Positions 9,278 through 17,538 of a DNA stretch of 64,000 nt are shown piece after piece. Made by a program: the position numbers and the translations under genes. The DNA comes from Pelagerythrobacter marensis (GTDB lineage: Bacteria; Pseudomonadota; Alphaproteobacteria; Sphingomonadales; Sphingomonadaceae): NCBI RefSeq assembly GCF_001028625.1, contig NZ_CP011805.1, forward strand, positions 1,364,001 to 1,428,000. Reading direction: 5' to 3'. Position 1 is the stretch's first letter. The number at the start of each line of letters is the position of its first letter. The notes below the pieces were generated by a model. The model saw only the letters and a program-made list of their open reading frames with translations, had not been told where the DNA came from and did no database searches.

Positions 9278-10122
9278 TCGCCCTTCTCCTTCGGCTCTGT
9301 CGCGGCCTTGGTGTCGCGCGCCTTGCCCTCGCGTTCGGACCGGTCTTCGCGATCTTCGGTCGGCTCGGGAGCAGTCTCGTCGATTTCGCTATCGTCTTCC
9401 GCAGGGGCGCCTGCGCTGACCTTGTCCGCGGCTTCCTCGTCGGCTTTCGCACCGGCACCGGTCTGGGACGGCTTGCCAGTCGTCTTCGGGTCGGAAACCG
9501 GCGGTGTCGCGGCCTTCTCGTCACCCGGCAGGACGTAGTCGGCCCCTTCCCACGGGCTCATGAAATCGAACTGGCGCAGATCCTGCGGCAGATCGACCGG
9601 CTCGTAAACGACGCGCTTCTCCTCTTCGGAATAGCGCAGTTCCTGATAGCCGGTGAGCGGGAAGTCCTTGCGGAAGGGGTGCCCTTCGAATCCGTAATCG
9701 GTGAGAATGCGGCGCAAGTCGGTATTGCCTTCGAACAGCACGCCGTAGAGGTCGAAGACCTCGCGTTCGAGCCAGCCGGCATTGGGCCACAGCGTCGTCA
9801 CCGTGGGCACCGGAGTCCTTTCCGATGCCGTCACCTTCAGCATCACGCGGTGGTTCCGCGTTACGCTGAGCAGCATGTAGACAACTTCGAACCGCTCGGC
9901 CCGCTGGGGATAATCGACCCCGGCGATTTCCATCAGCTGCTGGTATTCATGCTCGTCGCGCAGAAGACGCAGCGCGTCCTCGATCGAATCGCGCTTCACG
10001 GTCAGCAGGATTTCGCCATGCTCCTCGTGCGCATCGACGAGCATCGCGCCGAGCGCCGCGGACAGCGCATCCTTCACGCCTTCGTTGGAGGCGAACCTGG
10101 GGGCGGAATGAACAACGGTCAT
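9274..10122 (-). CDS. nuoC: NADH-quinone oxidoreductase subunit C with long acidic C-terminal tail
   Basis: 30-kDa-type subunit of the complex I connecting arm, 282 aa. The conserved core runs to about residue 200 and includes WLEREVFDLYGVLFEG and GHPFRKDFPLTGY, then FDFMSPWEGADYVLPG. Beyond that, about 80 residues are low-complexity and rich in Asp, Glu, Lys, Ala and Pro. That tail is not needed for the known fold. The reading frame stays open to the stop overlapping nuoD, so it is not a sequencing artefact of an early stop. It lies ten bases after nuoB. Confidence 0.95.
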   Translation of the reverse strand: MTVVHSAPRFASNEGVKDALSAALGAMLVDAHEEHGEILLTVKRDSIEDALRLLRDEHEYQQLMEIAGVDYPQRAERFEVVYMLLSVTRNHRVMLKVTASERTPVPTVTTLWPNAGWLEREVFDLYGVLFEGNTDLRRILTDYGFEGHPFRKDFPLTGYQELRYSEEEKRVVYEPVDLPQDLRQFDFMSPWEGADYVLPGDEKAATPPVSDPKTTGKPSQTGAGAKADEEAADKVSAGAPAEDDSEIDETAPEPTEDREDRSEREGKARDTKAATEPKEKGE

Positions 10123-10132
10123 TGTCGGGCAA

Positions 10133-10675
10133 TCACCTTTCGATCGTACCTGCGCGCCGGATCTTCCGCTGCAACTGCATCACGCCGTAAAGCAGCGCCT
10201 CCGCAGTCGGCGGGCAACCCGGGACATAGATATCAACCGGCACGATGCGGTCGCAGCCACGCACGACGGAATAGCTGTAGTGGTAATAACCGCCGCCATT
10301 GGCGCAGCTGCCCATCGAAATCACATACTTCGGGTCCGACATCTGGTCGTAAACCTTGCGCATCGCCGGGGCCATCTTGTTGCACAGAGTGCCGGCGACG
10401 ATCATCACGTCGCTCTGGCGCGGGCTGGCGCGCGGGGCGGCACCGAAACGCTCCATATCGTAACGCGGCATGTTGACGTGGATCATCTCCACCGCGCAGC
10501 ACGCGAGGCCGAAGGTCATCCACCAGAGGCTGCCGGTGCGTGCCCACTGGAACAGATCCTCGGTGCTGGTGACAAGGAAACCCTTGTCGTTCACCTCGGT
10601 CTGCAGGGCGCGAAAATATTCTGCGTCGGCCTGGCGAATTTCGCCGGGGCGGGCTGCGGGGGTGACTTGGTTCAT
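10133..10675 (-). CDS. nuoB: NADH-quinone oxidoreductase subunit B (cluster N2)
   Basis: PSST-type subunit with the terminal 4Fe-4S cluster N2, which reduces quinone; 180 aa. The ligands are present: the tandem Cys59-Cys60 in GLACCAVEM, Cys124 in MGSCANGGG and Cys154 in VPGCPPTAEALLYG. Arginine and quinone-pocket segments around RASPRQSDV are also conserved. It follows nuoA by three bases. Confidence 0.97.
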   Translation of the reverse strand: MNQVTPAARPGEIRQADAEYFRALQTEVNDKGFLVTSTEDLFQWARTGSLWWMTFGLACCAVEMIHVNMPRYDMERFGAAPRASPRQSDVMIVAGTLCNKMAPAMRKVYDQMSDPKYVISMGSCANGGGYYHYSYSVVRGCDRIVPVDIYVPGCPPTAEALLYGVMQLQRKIRRAGTIER

Positions 10676-10678
10676 AAC

Positions 10679-11053
10679 TTATTCCCAATCCAGCGCGCCG
10701 GACTTCCATTCGTATATGAAGCCGACGGTCAGGATGCCGAGAAAGACCATCATTGCGATCCATGCGGACCAGCCGAGATCGAACACCGTCACTGACCAGG
10801 GGAACAGGAACGCCACTTCGAGATCGAAAATGATGAACAGGATCGCGACGAGGTAAAACCGCACGTCGAACTGGCTGCGCGAATCCTCGAACGCGGGGAA
10901 GCCGCATTCATATTCGCTGTTCTTCTCCGTGCTCGGATTGTGTGCACCGGTCAGGCGCGACACGCCCATCGGCAGGAACACGAACAACGCCGAGAGTCCC
11001 AGCGCAATGATCAGAAAGATCAGGATCGGAAGGTATTGGCTCAGGTCGACCAC
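10679..11053 (-). CDS. nuoA: NADH-quinone oxidoreductase subunit A
   Basis: First gene of the operon and a small membrane subunit (ND3 homologue), 124 aa, with three transmembrane helices. The conserved loop KNSEYECGFPAF carries the Cys of the quinone-site switch loop, and FLFPW lies in the second helix. The start is GTG at 11053 (VVDLSQYLPIL) behind AAGGA. It is preceded by a 153-base gap with promoter-like boxes. Confidence 0.96.
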   Translation of the reverse strand: MVDLSQYLPILIFLIIALGLSALFVFLPMGVSRLTGAHNPSTEKNSEYECGFPAFEDSRSQFDVRFYLVAILFIIFDLEVAFLFPWSVTVFDLGWSAWIAMMVFLGILTVGFIYEWKSGALDWE

Positions 11054-11115
11054 GCTGGTTCCTTGGAGGCGGTTTTCCTTGGGGCGATTCCCGTGGGGCG
11101 GATGGTTCGCGCCCG

Positions 11116-11144
11116 CCTCTAGGCCGCTCTCCCGCGCGGCGCAA
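11116..11144 (-). promoter_or_regulatory. Candidate promoter of the nuo operon
   Basis: On the minus strand: TTGCGC (11144-11139), a 17-base spacer, TAGAGG (11121-11116). The start of transcription would be near 11109, giving a leader of about 55 bases before nuoA. The boxes match a pattern seen before several other genes in this window (TTGNNN, 16-18, TAGNGN). Prediction only. Confidence 0.5.
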
Positions 11145-11155
11145 GGGCGCGGAAA

Positions 11156-11170
11156 TGCGAACCTTTCGCA
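11156..11170. promoter_or_regulatory. Inverted repeat TGCGAA-N3-TTCGCA upstream of nuoA
   Basis: A perfect 6-bp inverted repeat with a 3-base centre, 11 bases upstream of the candidate nuo -35 box and 36 bases after the dehydrogenase stop. On the minus strand it is followed by TTTCC, so it could be a short terminator hairpin for the upstream dehydrogenase gene or a regulator site for nuo. The sequence does not decide. Confidence 0.4.
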
Positions 11171-11206
11171 ATAAATGTGCCCGGCGCGGAACGCCTCCGA
11201 CGAAGG

Positions 11207-12637
11207 CTATTTCATGAGGCCGCGCACTGCCTTTTCAGTCGCCGCGCCATAGGGGGGCTTGAAGCCGCCGAGCTTCGCCACGTCGATCTTCGGCTGGGTA
11301 TAGACAGAACGCGCGTGGCTGAATTCGCGGAATCCCTCGACCCCGTGGTACGAACCGATCCCGCTTGGCCCCACGCCCCCGAACGGCAGATCATCCATCG
11401 ATACGTGGAAAATCACGTCGTTCACGGTAACCCCGCCGGATATCGTTCGGGTCAGCACCTGCTCGCGCTCGCCAGCATTCGTTCCGAAATAATAGAGGCC
11501 CAGCGGCCGGTCGCGCTGGTTCACATAGTCGATCGCCTCGCCGACATCGCGATAGGTCTTCACCGGCAGGACAGGGCCGAAAATCTCCTCCTGCATCGCT
11601 TGCATCTCGTCGGTCACGTTGCGCAATATGGTCAAAGGCATCTTGCGCGCGTTGGTGCCGGAAAAATCCTCCTTGCCCGGATTGACCTCGATCACCTCGG
11701 CGCCCTTGTCGCGGGCATCCTCCACCAAGCCTTTCAGCCGGTCGAAATGGCGGTCGGTGACGACCGAGGCGTAGTCGTCGTTTTCCAGCAGGCTCGGGTA
11801 CATTCGGTGCACGCCCAGTTCCACCGCGGCGATCGCGGCGTCTTCCTGGTCTTGCGGCACATACATGTAATCCGGCGCCAGGCAGATCTGGCCGGCGTTC
11901 ATCATCTTGCCCATCGCGATTCGTTCGCCGGCCTGCTCCAGATTCGCCCCGCGCCCCAGGAACACCGGCGATTTGCCGCCCAGCTCCAGCGTGACCGGGC
12001 ACAGGTTTGCGGCCGCCGCCTCCATCACCTTGCGCCCCGTCGCGGTCGATCCGGTGAACACGAGGTGATCGAAAGGCAGCGAGGAAAATTCGTGCGCCAC
12101 TTCCGGCCCGCCGGTGACGAAGGCGACCTCGCTCTCGTCAAAATACTTTGCGCACAGCTCCGCCGACAAATCCGAGGTTTTCTCGGTGAATTCGCTCGGT
12201 TTGATCATCGCGCGATTGCCGGCGGCGAGCACCTGCATCAACGGGCCGAAGCTGAGGTTGACCGGGAAATTCCACGGGCTGAGGATGCCGATCACCCCCT
12301 TTGGTTCGTACCGCAGTTCCGCCTTCGCGCCCAACAGGCCCAGCGGGAACTGGACGTGCCGCTTTTCCGCCCGCGACCATTTGTCGAGATGCTTGAGGCA
12401 ATATTTGCCAAAGGAAACCGTCCCGGCAACGTCGGTGATCATCGACTGGTGCGGGCTGCGATTCCCGAAATCCGCGCTCATCGCATTGCACAGCGCTTCG
12501 CTGTTTTCCCTCAGCAGGGCGATCGCGCGCCTGATCCGGTCGCGCCGTACATCGAGCCCCTCCGGCCGCGCAGCGGTGAACGCCTCGCGCTGCCTGCTCA
12601 ACAGATCACGCATCGTGGAAGTGTCTTGCCCGGCCAT
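11207..12637 (-). CDS. Coniferyl-aldehyde-dehydrogenase-like NAD(P)-dependent aldehyde dehydrogenase
   Basis: Member of the aldehyde dehydrogenase superfamily, oxidising an aldehyde to the acid; 476 aa from MAGQDTSTMRDLL. The cofactor-site segment is GILSPWNFPVNL, the general-base Glu lies in TLELGGKSPVFLG and the catalytic Cys in MNAGQICLAPDYMYV. The short C-terminal region and the DYMYV context resemble the coniferyl-aldehyde dehydrogenase (CalB) subgroup. The true substrate cannot be read from sequence. Start at 12637 is chosen for the GGAGAG five bases upstream; an ATG at 12649 is the alternative. Divergent from the thiolase gene. Confidence 0.85.
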   Translation of the reverse strand: MAGQDTSTMRDLLSRQREAFTAARPEGLDVRRDRIRRAIALLRENSEALCNAMSADFGNRSPHQSMITDVAGTVSFGKYCLKHLDKWSRAEKRHVQFPLGLLGAKAELRYEPKGVIGILSPWNFPVNLSFGPLMQVLAAGNRAMIKPSEFTEKTSDLSAELCAKYFDESEVAFVTGGPEVAHEFSSLPFDHLVFTGSTATGRKVMEAAAANLCPVTLELGGKSPVFLGRGANLEQAGERIAMGKMMNAGQICLAPDYMYVPQDQEDAAIAAVELGVHRMYPSLLENDDYASVVTDRHFDRLKGLVEDARDKGAEVIEVNPGKEDFSGTNARKMPLTILRNVTDEMQAMQEEIFGPVLPVKTYRDVGEAIDYVNQRDRPLGLYYFGTNAGEREQVLTRTISGGVTVNDVIFHVSMDDLPFGGVGPSGIGSYHGVEGFREFSHARSVYTQPKIDVAKLGGFKPPYGAATEKAVRGLMK

Positions 12638-12782
12638 CGATCTCTCCATTGGTTTTGCTTTGCCACCGATTGTCCACCACCCGACCGCCATTGGCAAGCG
12701 CACACCTGAGTCATTTGCCTTTGCCGCAGTGCAGCATTAGGTAGCTCGCCAACAACGATCTCCAGTGAAAGGCATCGTCTCC

Positions 12783-13979
12783 ATGGCTCAGTTTTCCGCG
12801 AACGACCCCGTCGTCATCCTTTCCTACGCACGCACGCCGATGGGCGGGATGCAGGGTGCCCTGGCCGCTGTCAGCGCGACCGAACTCGGCGCCACGGCGG
12901 TGAAGGCATCGGTAGAGCGTGCCGGCGTGGCCGGCGACGATATCGATCGCGTCTATATGGGCTGCGTTCTGCCTGCCGGCCTGGGCCAGGCCCCTGCCCG
13001 CCAGGCCGCGATCAAGGCCGGCCTGCCCAAATCGGTCCAGGCGACGACCGTCAACAAGGTTTGCGGCAGCGGAATGCAGACGGTCATCATGGGGTCGGAG
13101 GCGCTGGCATCGGGTACGATCGACATCGTCGTCGCTGGCGGGATGGAAAGCATGACGAACGCCCCATACCTGCTCAAGAAACACCGTTCGGGCGCGCGGA
13201 TCGGCCATGATACGGCTTACGATCACATGTTCCTCGACGGGCTGGAGGACGCCTACGAAGAAGGTCGCGCAATGGGCACCTTCGCGCAGTCCACAGCCAA
13301 CGACTATCAGATGACGCGCGAGGAAATGGACGATTACGCGATCGAATCCCTGCGCCGCGCCAATGCCGCGATCGACAGCGGTGCGTTCGCAGACGAAATC
13401 ACCCCGGTCACCTTTTCGACGCGGGCGGGCGAAACCGTAGTCGACACCGACGAACAGCCCGGTCGCGGCAAGCCGGACAAGATTCCGACGCTCAAGCCGG
13501 CCTTCGCGAAAGACGGCACGATCACCGCCGCCACTTCCAGCTCGATCTCCGACGGTGCGGCCGCCGTGGTGCTGACGCGCGCGAGTGTCGCGAAAGACAA
13601 GGGCCTGGCCCCGGTCGCCCGGGTCGTCGCCATGGCCGCTCATGCGCAGGAACCTGCGCAGTTCACCGTCGCCCCCATCGGCGCGATTCAAAAGGTGCTG
13701 GACGAGGCCGGATGGTCGGTCGACGATGTGGAACTGTGGGAAGTCAACGAGGCATTCGCCTGCGTGGCGATGTTCGCGATGCGCGACATCGGCATCCCGC
13801 ATGACAAGATCAACATCAATGGCGGCGGCACTGCCCTGGGACATCCCATCGGCGCCAGCGGCACGCGGATCATCGTGACCCTTCTCAATGCCCTGAAAAA
13901 GCAGGGCAAGAAGCGCGGTATCGCTTCGCTGTGCATTGGCGGCGGAGAGGCCACGGCCGTGGCAGTGGAACTGGCCTGA
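12783..13979 (+). CDS. Acetyl-CoA C-acetyltransferase (thiolase)
   Basis: Thiolase of the degradative/biosynthetic II type, joining or cleaving acetyl-CoA units; 398 aa. The nucleophile Cys is in NKVCGSGMQTV, the catalytic His in GGGTALGHPIGASGTR and the second Cys in ASLCIGGGEATAV; NEAFA is also present. It could serve fatty-acid breakdown or acetoacetyl-CoA formation. Start MAQFSANDPVV at 12783 is preferred to an in-frame GTG at 12765 because thiolases begin just before the VVI strand. Confidence 0.93.
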   Translation: MAQFSANDPVVILSYARTPMGGMQGALAAVSATELGATAVKASVERAGVAGDDIDRVYMGCVLPAGLGQAPARQAAIKAGLPKSVQATTVNKVCGSGMQTVIMGSEALASGTIDIVVAGGMESMTNAPYLLKKHRSGARIGHDTAYDHMFLDGLEDAYEEGRAMGTFAQSTANDYQMTREEMDDYAIESLRRANAAIDSGAFADEITPVTFSTRAGETVVDTDEQPGRGKPDKIPTLKPAFAKDGTITAATSSSISDGAAAVVLTRASVAKDKGLAPVARVVAMAAHAQEPAQFTVAPIGAIQKVLDEAGWSVDDVELWEVNEAFACVAMFAMRDIGIPHDKININGGGTALGHPIGASGTRIIVTLLNALKKQGKKRGIASLCIGGGEATAVAVELA

Positions 13980-14074
13980 CCGGACGCCGGGGACAAATCA
14001 AAGGTCGAAATTTGCTGCCGCGGTTCAGGGCGCGTATCACCCCAATACCTCCAACACATAAGGAGAATTGGGAG

Positions 14075-14485
14075 ATGAGAAAGACTGTTCTGACCGCGGC
14101 TATCCTTGCCCTTTGCGCATGTTCGCAACAGGGCGAGGAAGCGACTGCGGAGACTGAGACGGCGGAACCGGCAAACGCGGAACCGGCCACTGCCGCCCTG
14201 TCCGGCGACGATGTCGAAGGGGACTATTCTGTGACCTGGGCCGACGGCTCCGTAACCACGACCCGGATCAACGCGGACGGCACGTTCGCCGATACCGCGG
14301 ACGGTGCGGAAACATCCCGCGGCACATGGGAAATTCGGGACAACCGGACCTGCTTCACACCCGAAGGCGGGGCGGAACTGTGCTGGACCGACAGTGCACC
14401 GGCCGAAGATGGGAGCTGGGTCGCCACCGCCGAAGACGGCACGACCGTAACGGTCATGCGCCAGACCGCAGAATCCGGCGCCTGA
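14075..14485 (+). CDS. Small secreted lipoprotein, hypothetical
   Basis: 136 aa with a signal peptide and lipobox (MRKTVLTAAILALCAC, cleavage before the second Cys). An acidic linker follows, rich in Ala, Glu and Thr. The folded part (about residues 45-130) is beta-rich with repeats of the type DGSVTTTRINADGTFAD and GTWEIRDNRTCFTPEGG, with two Cys that could form a disulfide. It is likely periplasmic. Preceded by AAGGAG and GGGAG close to the ATG. No function is assigned. A clear terminator follows. Confidence 0.8.
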   Translation: MRKTVLTAAILALCACSQQGEEATAETETAEPANAEPATAALSGDDVEGDYSVTWADGSVTTTRINADGTFADTADGAETSRGTWEIRDNRTCFTPEGGAELCWTDSAPAEDGSWVATAEDGTTVTVMRQTAESGA

Positions 14486-14517
14486 CCACAGATTGCCCGA
14501 AGCGCAATCGATAGATG

Positions 14518-14546
14518 GGGGCGGCGAAAGGCCGCCCCTCTCTTTC
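14518..14546 (+). terminator. Rho-independent terminator after the small lipoprotein gene
   Basis: Perfect 8-bp stem GGGGCGGC / GCCGCCCC with a GAAAG loop, followed by the pyrimidine run TCTCTTTC. It lies between two converging genes and could stop both. Confidence 0.75.
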
Positions 14547-14571
14547 AGCCATTAACTGGCCCAGGCCCGCA

Positions 14572-15039
14572 TCAGGGTTCGCCGGCGCCCCACAAACGTT
14601 CGGCCCTGATCCAGCCTACGCGGCCATCGACGTCGAAACTGCACCATCCGGTTTCACATTCGCCGAGCTTGCCGACCACGCCGGGCTCAGCATTCCACTT
14701 CAACCGTGCATTGTCGGCAGGGGCCGCACGCAATGCCGCCAGGCCTTCCCCAACGACGATCGCCCCGCGATCCGCGCTCAGCATGCGCGCCACGACCCAG
14801 CCCTGATCGCCAGCGGGGTCGCGGATAAGGCGCCATCCGTCGATTACGCGGACGACCTTCACCGGCAAGCCTTCGCGGCGGTAAACCCACTCGATCCTGT
14901 AATTGACGCTCGGCCCGACCCGCATGTTCAGTTCGGTGGTGTCGATCGTCGCCCAGTAGGGCACCTCGCGTTCTTGCCCTGCGGCGGGCGTGGCACTGGC
15001 GATAAACGCCGTGAATAGAACAACAAAGAGCCTGTACAT
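14572..15039 (-). CDS. Secreted SH3-domain protein
   Basis: 155 aa with an N-terminal signal peptide (MYRLFVVLFTAFIASATPAAG). It has two bacterial SH3-like units: one around ATIDTTELNMRVGPS to GWVVARMLS, and a second around ALRAAPADNARLKWNAEPG to VGWIRAERLWG. Such periplasmic SH3 proteins (COG3807-like) are thought to bind cell-wall peptides; the ligand here is unknown. It is transcribed away from the 2-hydroxyacid dehydrogenase gene. Confidence 0.85.
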   Translation of the reverse strand: MYRLFVVLFTAFIASATPAAGQEREVPYWATIDTTELNMRVGPSVNYRIEWVYRREGLPVKVVRVIDGWRLIRDPAGDQGWVVARMLSADRGAIVVGEGLAALRAAPADNARLKWNAEPGVVGKLGECETGWCSFDVDGRVGWIRAERLWGAGEP

Positions 15040-15094
15040 GACCCGGTGCCATAAATCGTGGACCCCCGGCGCATCAAGTCATGTTCCACGCCGC

Positions 15095-15124
15095 TTGACC
15101 GGAAGGCCCCCGGCGTCCTAGCGC
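15095..15124 (+). promoter_or_regulatory. Candidate promoter of the 2-hydroxyacid dehydrogenase gene
   Basis: TTGACC (15095-15100), an 18-base spacer, TAGCGC (15119-15124). A start site six to seven bases later would fall on the ATG at 15131, so the mRNA may have no leader. No Shine-Dalgarno is visible before the ATG, in line with that. Confidence 0.5.
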
Positions 15125-15130
15125 AAACGC

Positions 15131-16147
15131 ATGGAACAGACGGGAGCGGACTCGAACCGGCGCGTTGCGGGCAAACCGCGCGTGATAGTGACACGGCACC
15201 TTCTCCCGTCGATCGAGACGCGGATGGAGGAACTGTTCGACGTCCGCCTGAACCCTGCCGACGCCGCCCTGTCGCGCGATGAACTGATAGCCGCGATGCG
15301 CGATTGCGACGTTCTGGTTCCGACCGTGACCGACCGGATCGATGCCGAATTGCTCGCCGAGGCGGGCGATCGGCTGGGGCTGATCGCGAGTTTCGGTGCG
15401 GGAACCGATCATATCGATCTGGCCGCTGCTGCAGCACGGAAAATCATCGTCACCAATACGCCGGGCGTCTTCACCGATGATACGGCAGATCTTACGATGG
15501 CCCTGATCATCGGAGTGCCACGTCGGCTGCGCGAAGGTACCGCGCTGATCCGCCATGAACGTTGGACCGGCTGGGCCCCTTCGGCAATGCTTGGCCGCAA
15601 ACTGGGCGGCAAAGTGCTGGGGATCGTGGGCATGGGGCGGATCGGCCAGGCGGTCGCATCGCGCGCCCGCGCCTTCGGCTTCGAAATCCGTTATCACAAT
15701 CGTCACCGATTGCCTGAGGCGGTGGAAACCATGTTCGGCGCCAGGTTCGAGGGGGATCTGGACCAGCTCGTGGCCGAATCGGATATTCTCACGCTGCACT
15801 GCCCCTCCACGCCGCAAACGCGCGGGATGATCGATGCCCGCCGCGTTGCGTTGATGAAGCCGGGCGCAGCACTGATAAACACCGCGCGCGCCGATCTGGT
15901 CGATTACGAGGCGATGATCGAAGCGCTGGAGAGCGGCCATCTGGGCGGCGCGGGGCTCGACGTTTTTCCCGAAGAACCGAAAGTCGATGCGCGACTGGTC
16001 GCCTTGCCCAACGTGATTGCCCAGCCGCATATCGGCAGCGCCACCGTCGAAGGGCGCGAGGCTTCGGGAGACAAGGTCATCGCCAATATCCGTTTCTGGG
16101 CCGATGGGCACCGTCCGCCCGATCAGGTCCTGGAAGCGCTAGTCTAG
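15131..16147 (+). CDS. D-2-hydroxyacid dehydrogenase (glyoxylate/hydroxypyruvate reductase-like)
   Basis: NAD(P)-dependent reductase of 2-oxo acids, 338 aa. The Rossmann motif is GIVGMGRIGQAVASRARAFG. The catalytic triad is visible as Arg in NTARADLV, Glu in FPEEPKVDARL and His in QPHIGSATVEGR. The SFGAGTDHIDL loop is typical of the glyoxylate-reductase group. The N-terminal ~16 residues (EQTGADSNRRVAGK) are extra to the fold. No Shine-Dalgarno; see the promoter entry. An ammonium channel gene follows after 20 bases in the same direction. Confidence 0.88.
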   Translation: MEQTGADSNRRVAGKPRVIVTRHLLPSIETRMEELFDVRLNPADAALSRDELIAAMRDCDVLVPTVTDRIDAELLAEAGDRLGLIASFGAGTDHIDLAAAAARKIIVTNTPGVFTDDTADLTMALIIGVPRRLREGTALIRHERWTGWAPSAMLGRKLGGKVLGIVGMGRIGQAVASRARAFGFEIRYHNRHRLPEAVETMFGARFEGDLDQLVAESDILTLHCPSTPQTRGMIDARRVALMKPGAALINTARADLVDYEAMIEALESGHLGGAGLDVFPEEPKVDARLVALPNVIAQPHIGSATVEGREASGDKVIANIRFWADGHRPPDQVLEALV

Positions 16148-16167
16148 CCACGAACGGAAACAGCGCG

Positions 16168-17472
16168 ATGCGTAGATGCCTGGGCATTACAGCTCTTTTC
16201 GGGTTCGCATCGTTGGGTGCCGCCGCCCCGCTGCATGCGCAGGAGCTGGTGCAGTTCGCCGCCAACGACGGGGGCGACACCGCATGGATAATGGCGGCAT
16301 CGGCAATCGCCCTGCTGGCCGCCCTGCCCGGCCTGGCGCTTCACTATGCCGGGCGAGGACCTGTGCGAACCGCCACCTCGGTCGCAATACAGGTCGGAGC
16401 CATCGCCGCGGCGGTATCGCTCGGCTGGATCGTACTTGGTTACACGCTGGCGTTCGGCCCGGTCACGGTCGGGTGGCTGGGCAACCATGCCCATTTAATG
16501 CTCGCCAATCTCGGAAATGTGCGCGTGGGCACGCTGTTGCCCGAAAGTGCGTTCGTACTGTTTCAGATGATCTTCGCAATCATCGCGGCCTGTCTGATGA
16601 CCGGCAGCTGGATCGGTCGTGCGCGTTTTGGCTGGGCGGTCGGGTTCGCCGCGCTTTGGGCCGTAGTCGTCCACGCCCCGGTAACCCATTGGCTATGGGG
16701 CGGAGGGTGGATAGCCCGGACGCTGGGCGTGCTCGATTTCGCCGGCGGGCTGACGATGCATGTCACGGCGGGTGTCTCCGCACTCGTCGTCGCGTTGTTG
16801 CTGGGCCGCCGGGCCGCCGTTCCATCCGGCGGCGAAGCGGAATCCAGACCGGCCCTGGGCCTCATCGGCGCGGCGATGATGTGGATCGGCTGGCTGGCGT
16901 TGAGTGGCGGTTCTGCGCTCGCGGCGACCGATGATGCCTCGACCGCGATCCTCAGTGCTCACGTTGCCGCCTGCACCTCGGCGTTGTGCTGGCTTGCCCT
17001 CGAACGTTTCGCGACCGGTCGCACGACCGCTGGCGGCCTGGCGCTGGGCCTGCTCGCGGGTCTTGCGGCGATCGCGCCCGCATCGGGCTTCGTTTCGCCA
17101 GGTGCATCGGTGATATTCGGCGTCGCAGCAGCTATCGTCTGCCGCGGTGCGTTATCGCTGGTTTCGGACAAGCTGGGGGTCGATGATACCCTGGGTGTTT
17201 TCGCGATCCACGGTGTCGGTGCCATGGTCGGTGCGATCCTGCTCGGCGTGTTTCTTTCCGAAACGCTTGGCGGTGTCGGTTATGCCGAAGGGATGACGAT
17301 GGGCAGCCAGGTGATCGCTCAGCTTATCGGCACTGCCGCCGTCGCGCTGTGGAGCGCGATCGCCACGGCGATCATCGCGCTGATGATCAGCCTGATTGTG
17401 CCCATGCGCGTTTCAGAGGACGAAGAGCGCGCTGGCCTCGACACGGCGTGCCATCGCGAACCTGCTGGCTGA
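16168..17472 (+). CDS. amt: Amt-family ammonium channel
   Basis: Inner-membrane ammonium/ammonia channel, 434 aa, with a cleavable signal peptide (about the first 24 residues) and eleven predicted helices. The twin pore histidines are in LTMHVTAGVSALVV and FAIHGVGAMVGAIL, and the conserved Asp in LDFAGGLTMH. The first helix reads LPGLALHYAGRG where most Amt proteins have PGLALFYGG, so it is somewhat divergent. No glnK gene is next to it, unlike the usual amtB operon. It is therefore unclear whether PII controls it. Confidence 0.9.
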   Translation: MRRCLGITALFGFASLGAAAPLHAQELVQFAANDGGDTAWIMAASAIALLAALPGLALHYAGRGPVRTATSVAIQVGAIAAAVSLGWIVLGYTLAFGPVTVGWLGNHAHLMLANLGNVRVGTLLPESAFVLFQMIFAIIAACLMTGSWIGRARFGWAVGFAALWAVVVHAPVTHWLWGGGWIARTLGVLDFAGGLTMHVTAGVSALVVALLLGRRAAVPSGGEAESRPALGLIGAAMMWIGWLALSGGSALAATDDASTAILSAHVAACTSALCWLALERFATGRTTAGGLALGLLAGLAAIAPASGFVSPGASVIFGVAAAIVCRGALSLVSDKLGVDDTLGVFAIHGVGAMVGAILLGVFLSETLGGVGYAEGMTMGSQVIAQLIGTAAVALWSAIATAIIALMISLIVPMRVSEDEERAGLDTACHREPAG

Positions 17473-17477
17473 GAATC

Positions 17478-17510
17478 GGGCGGCAAAAGGCTCCCCGCCC
17501 ACTAGGCGGG
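17478..17510. terminator. Possible bidirectional terminator between converging genes
   Basis: CCGCCC (17495-17500) can pair with GGGCGG upstream (17478-17483) or, as CCCGCC, with GGCGGG downstream (17505-17510). Two mutually exclusive stems thus sit in the 66-base gap between the converging amt and flavoprotein genes. There is no clear U-tract, so the call is tentative. Confidence 0.35.
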
Positions 17511-17538
17511 AAACCATCTGCCGAGCCTGCCCCGCCGC

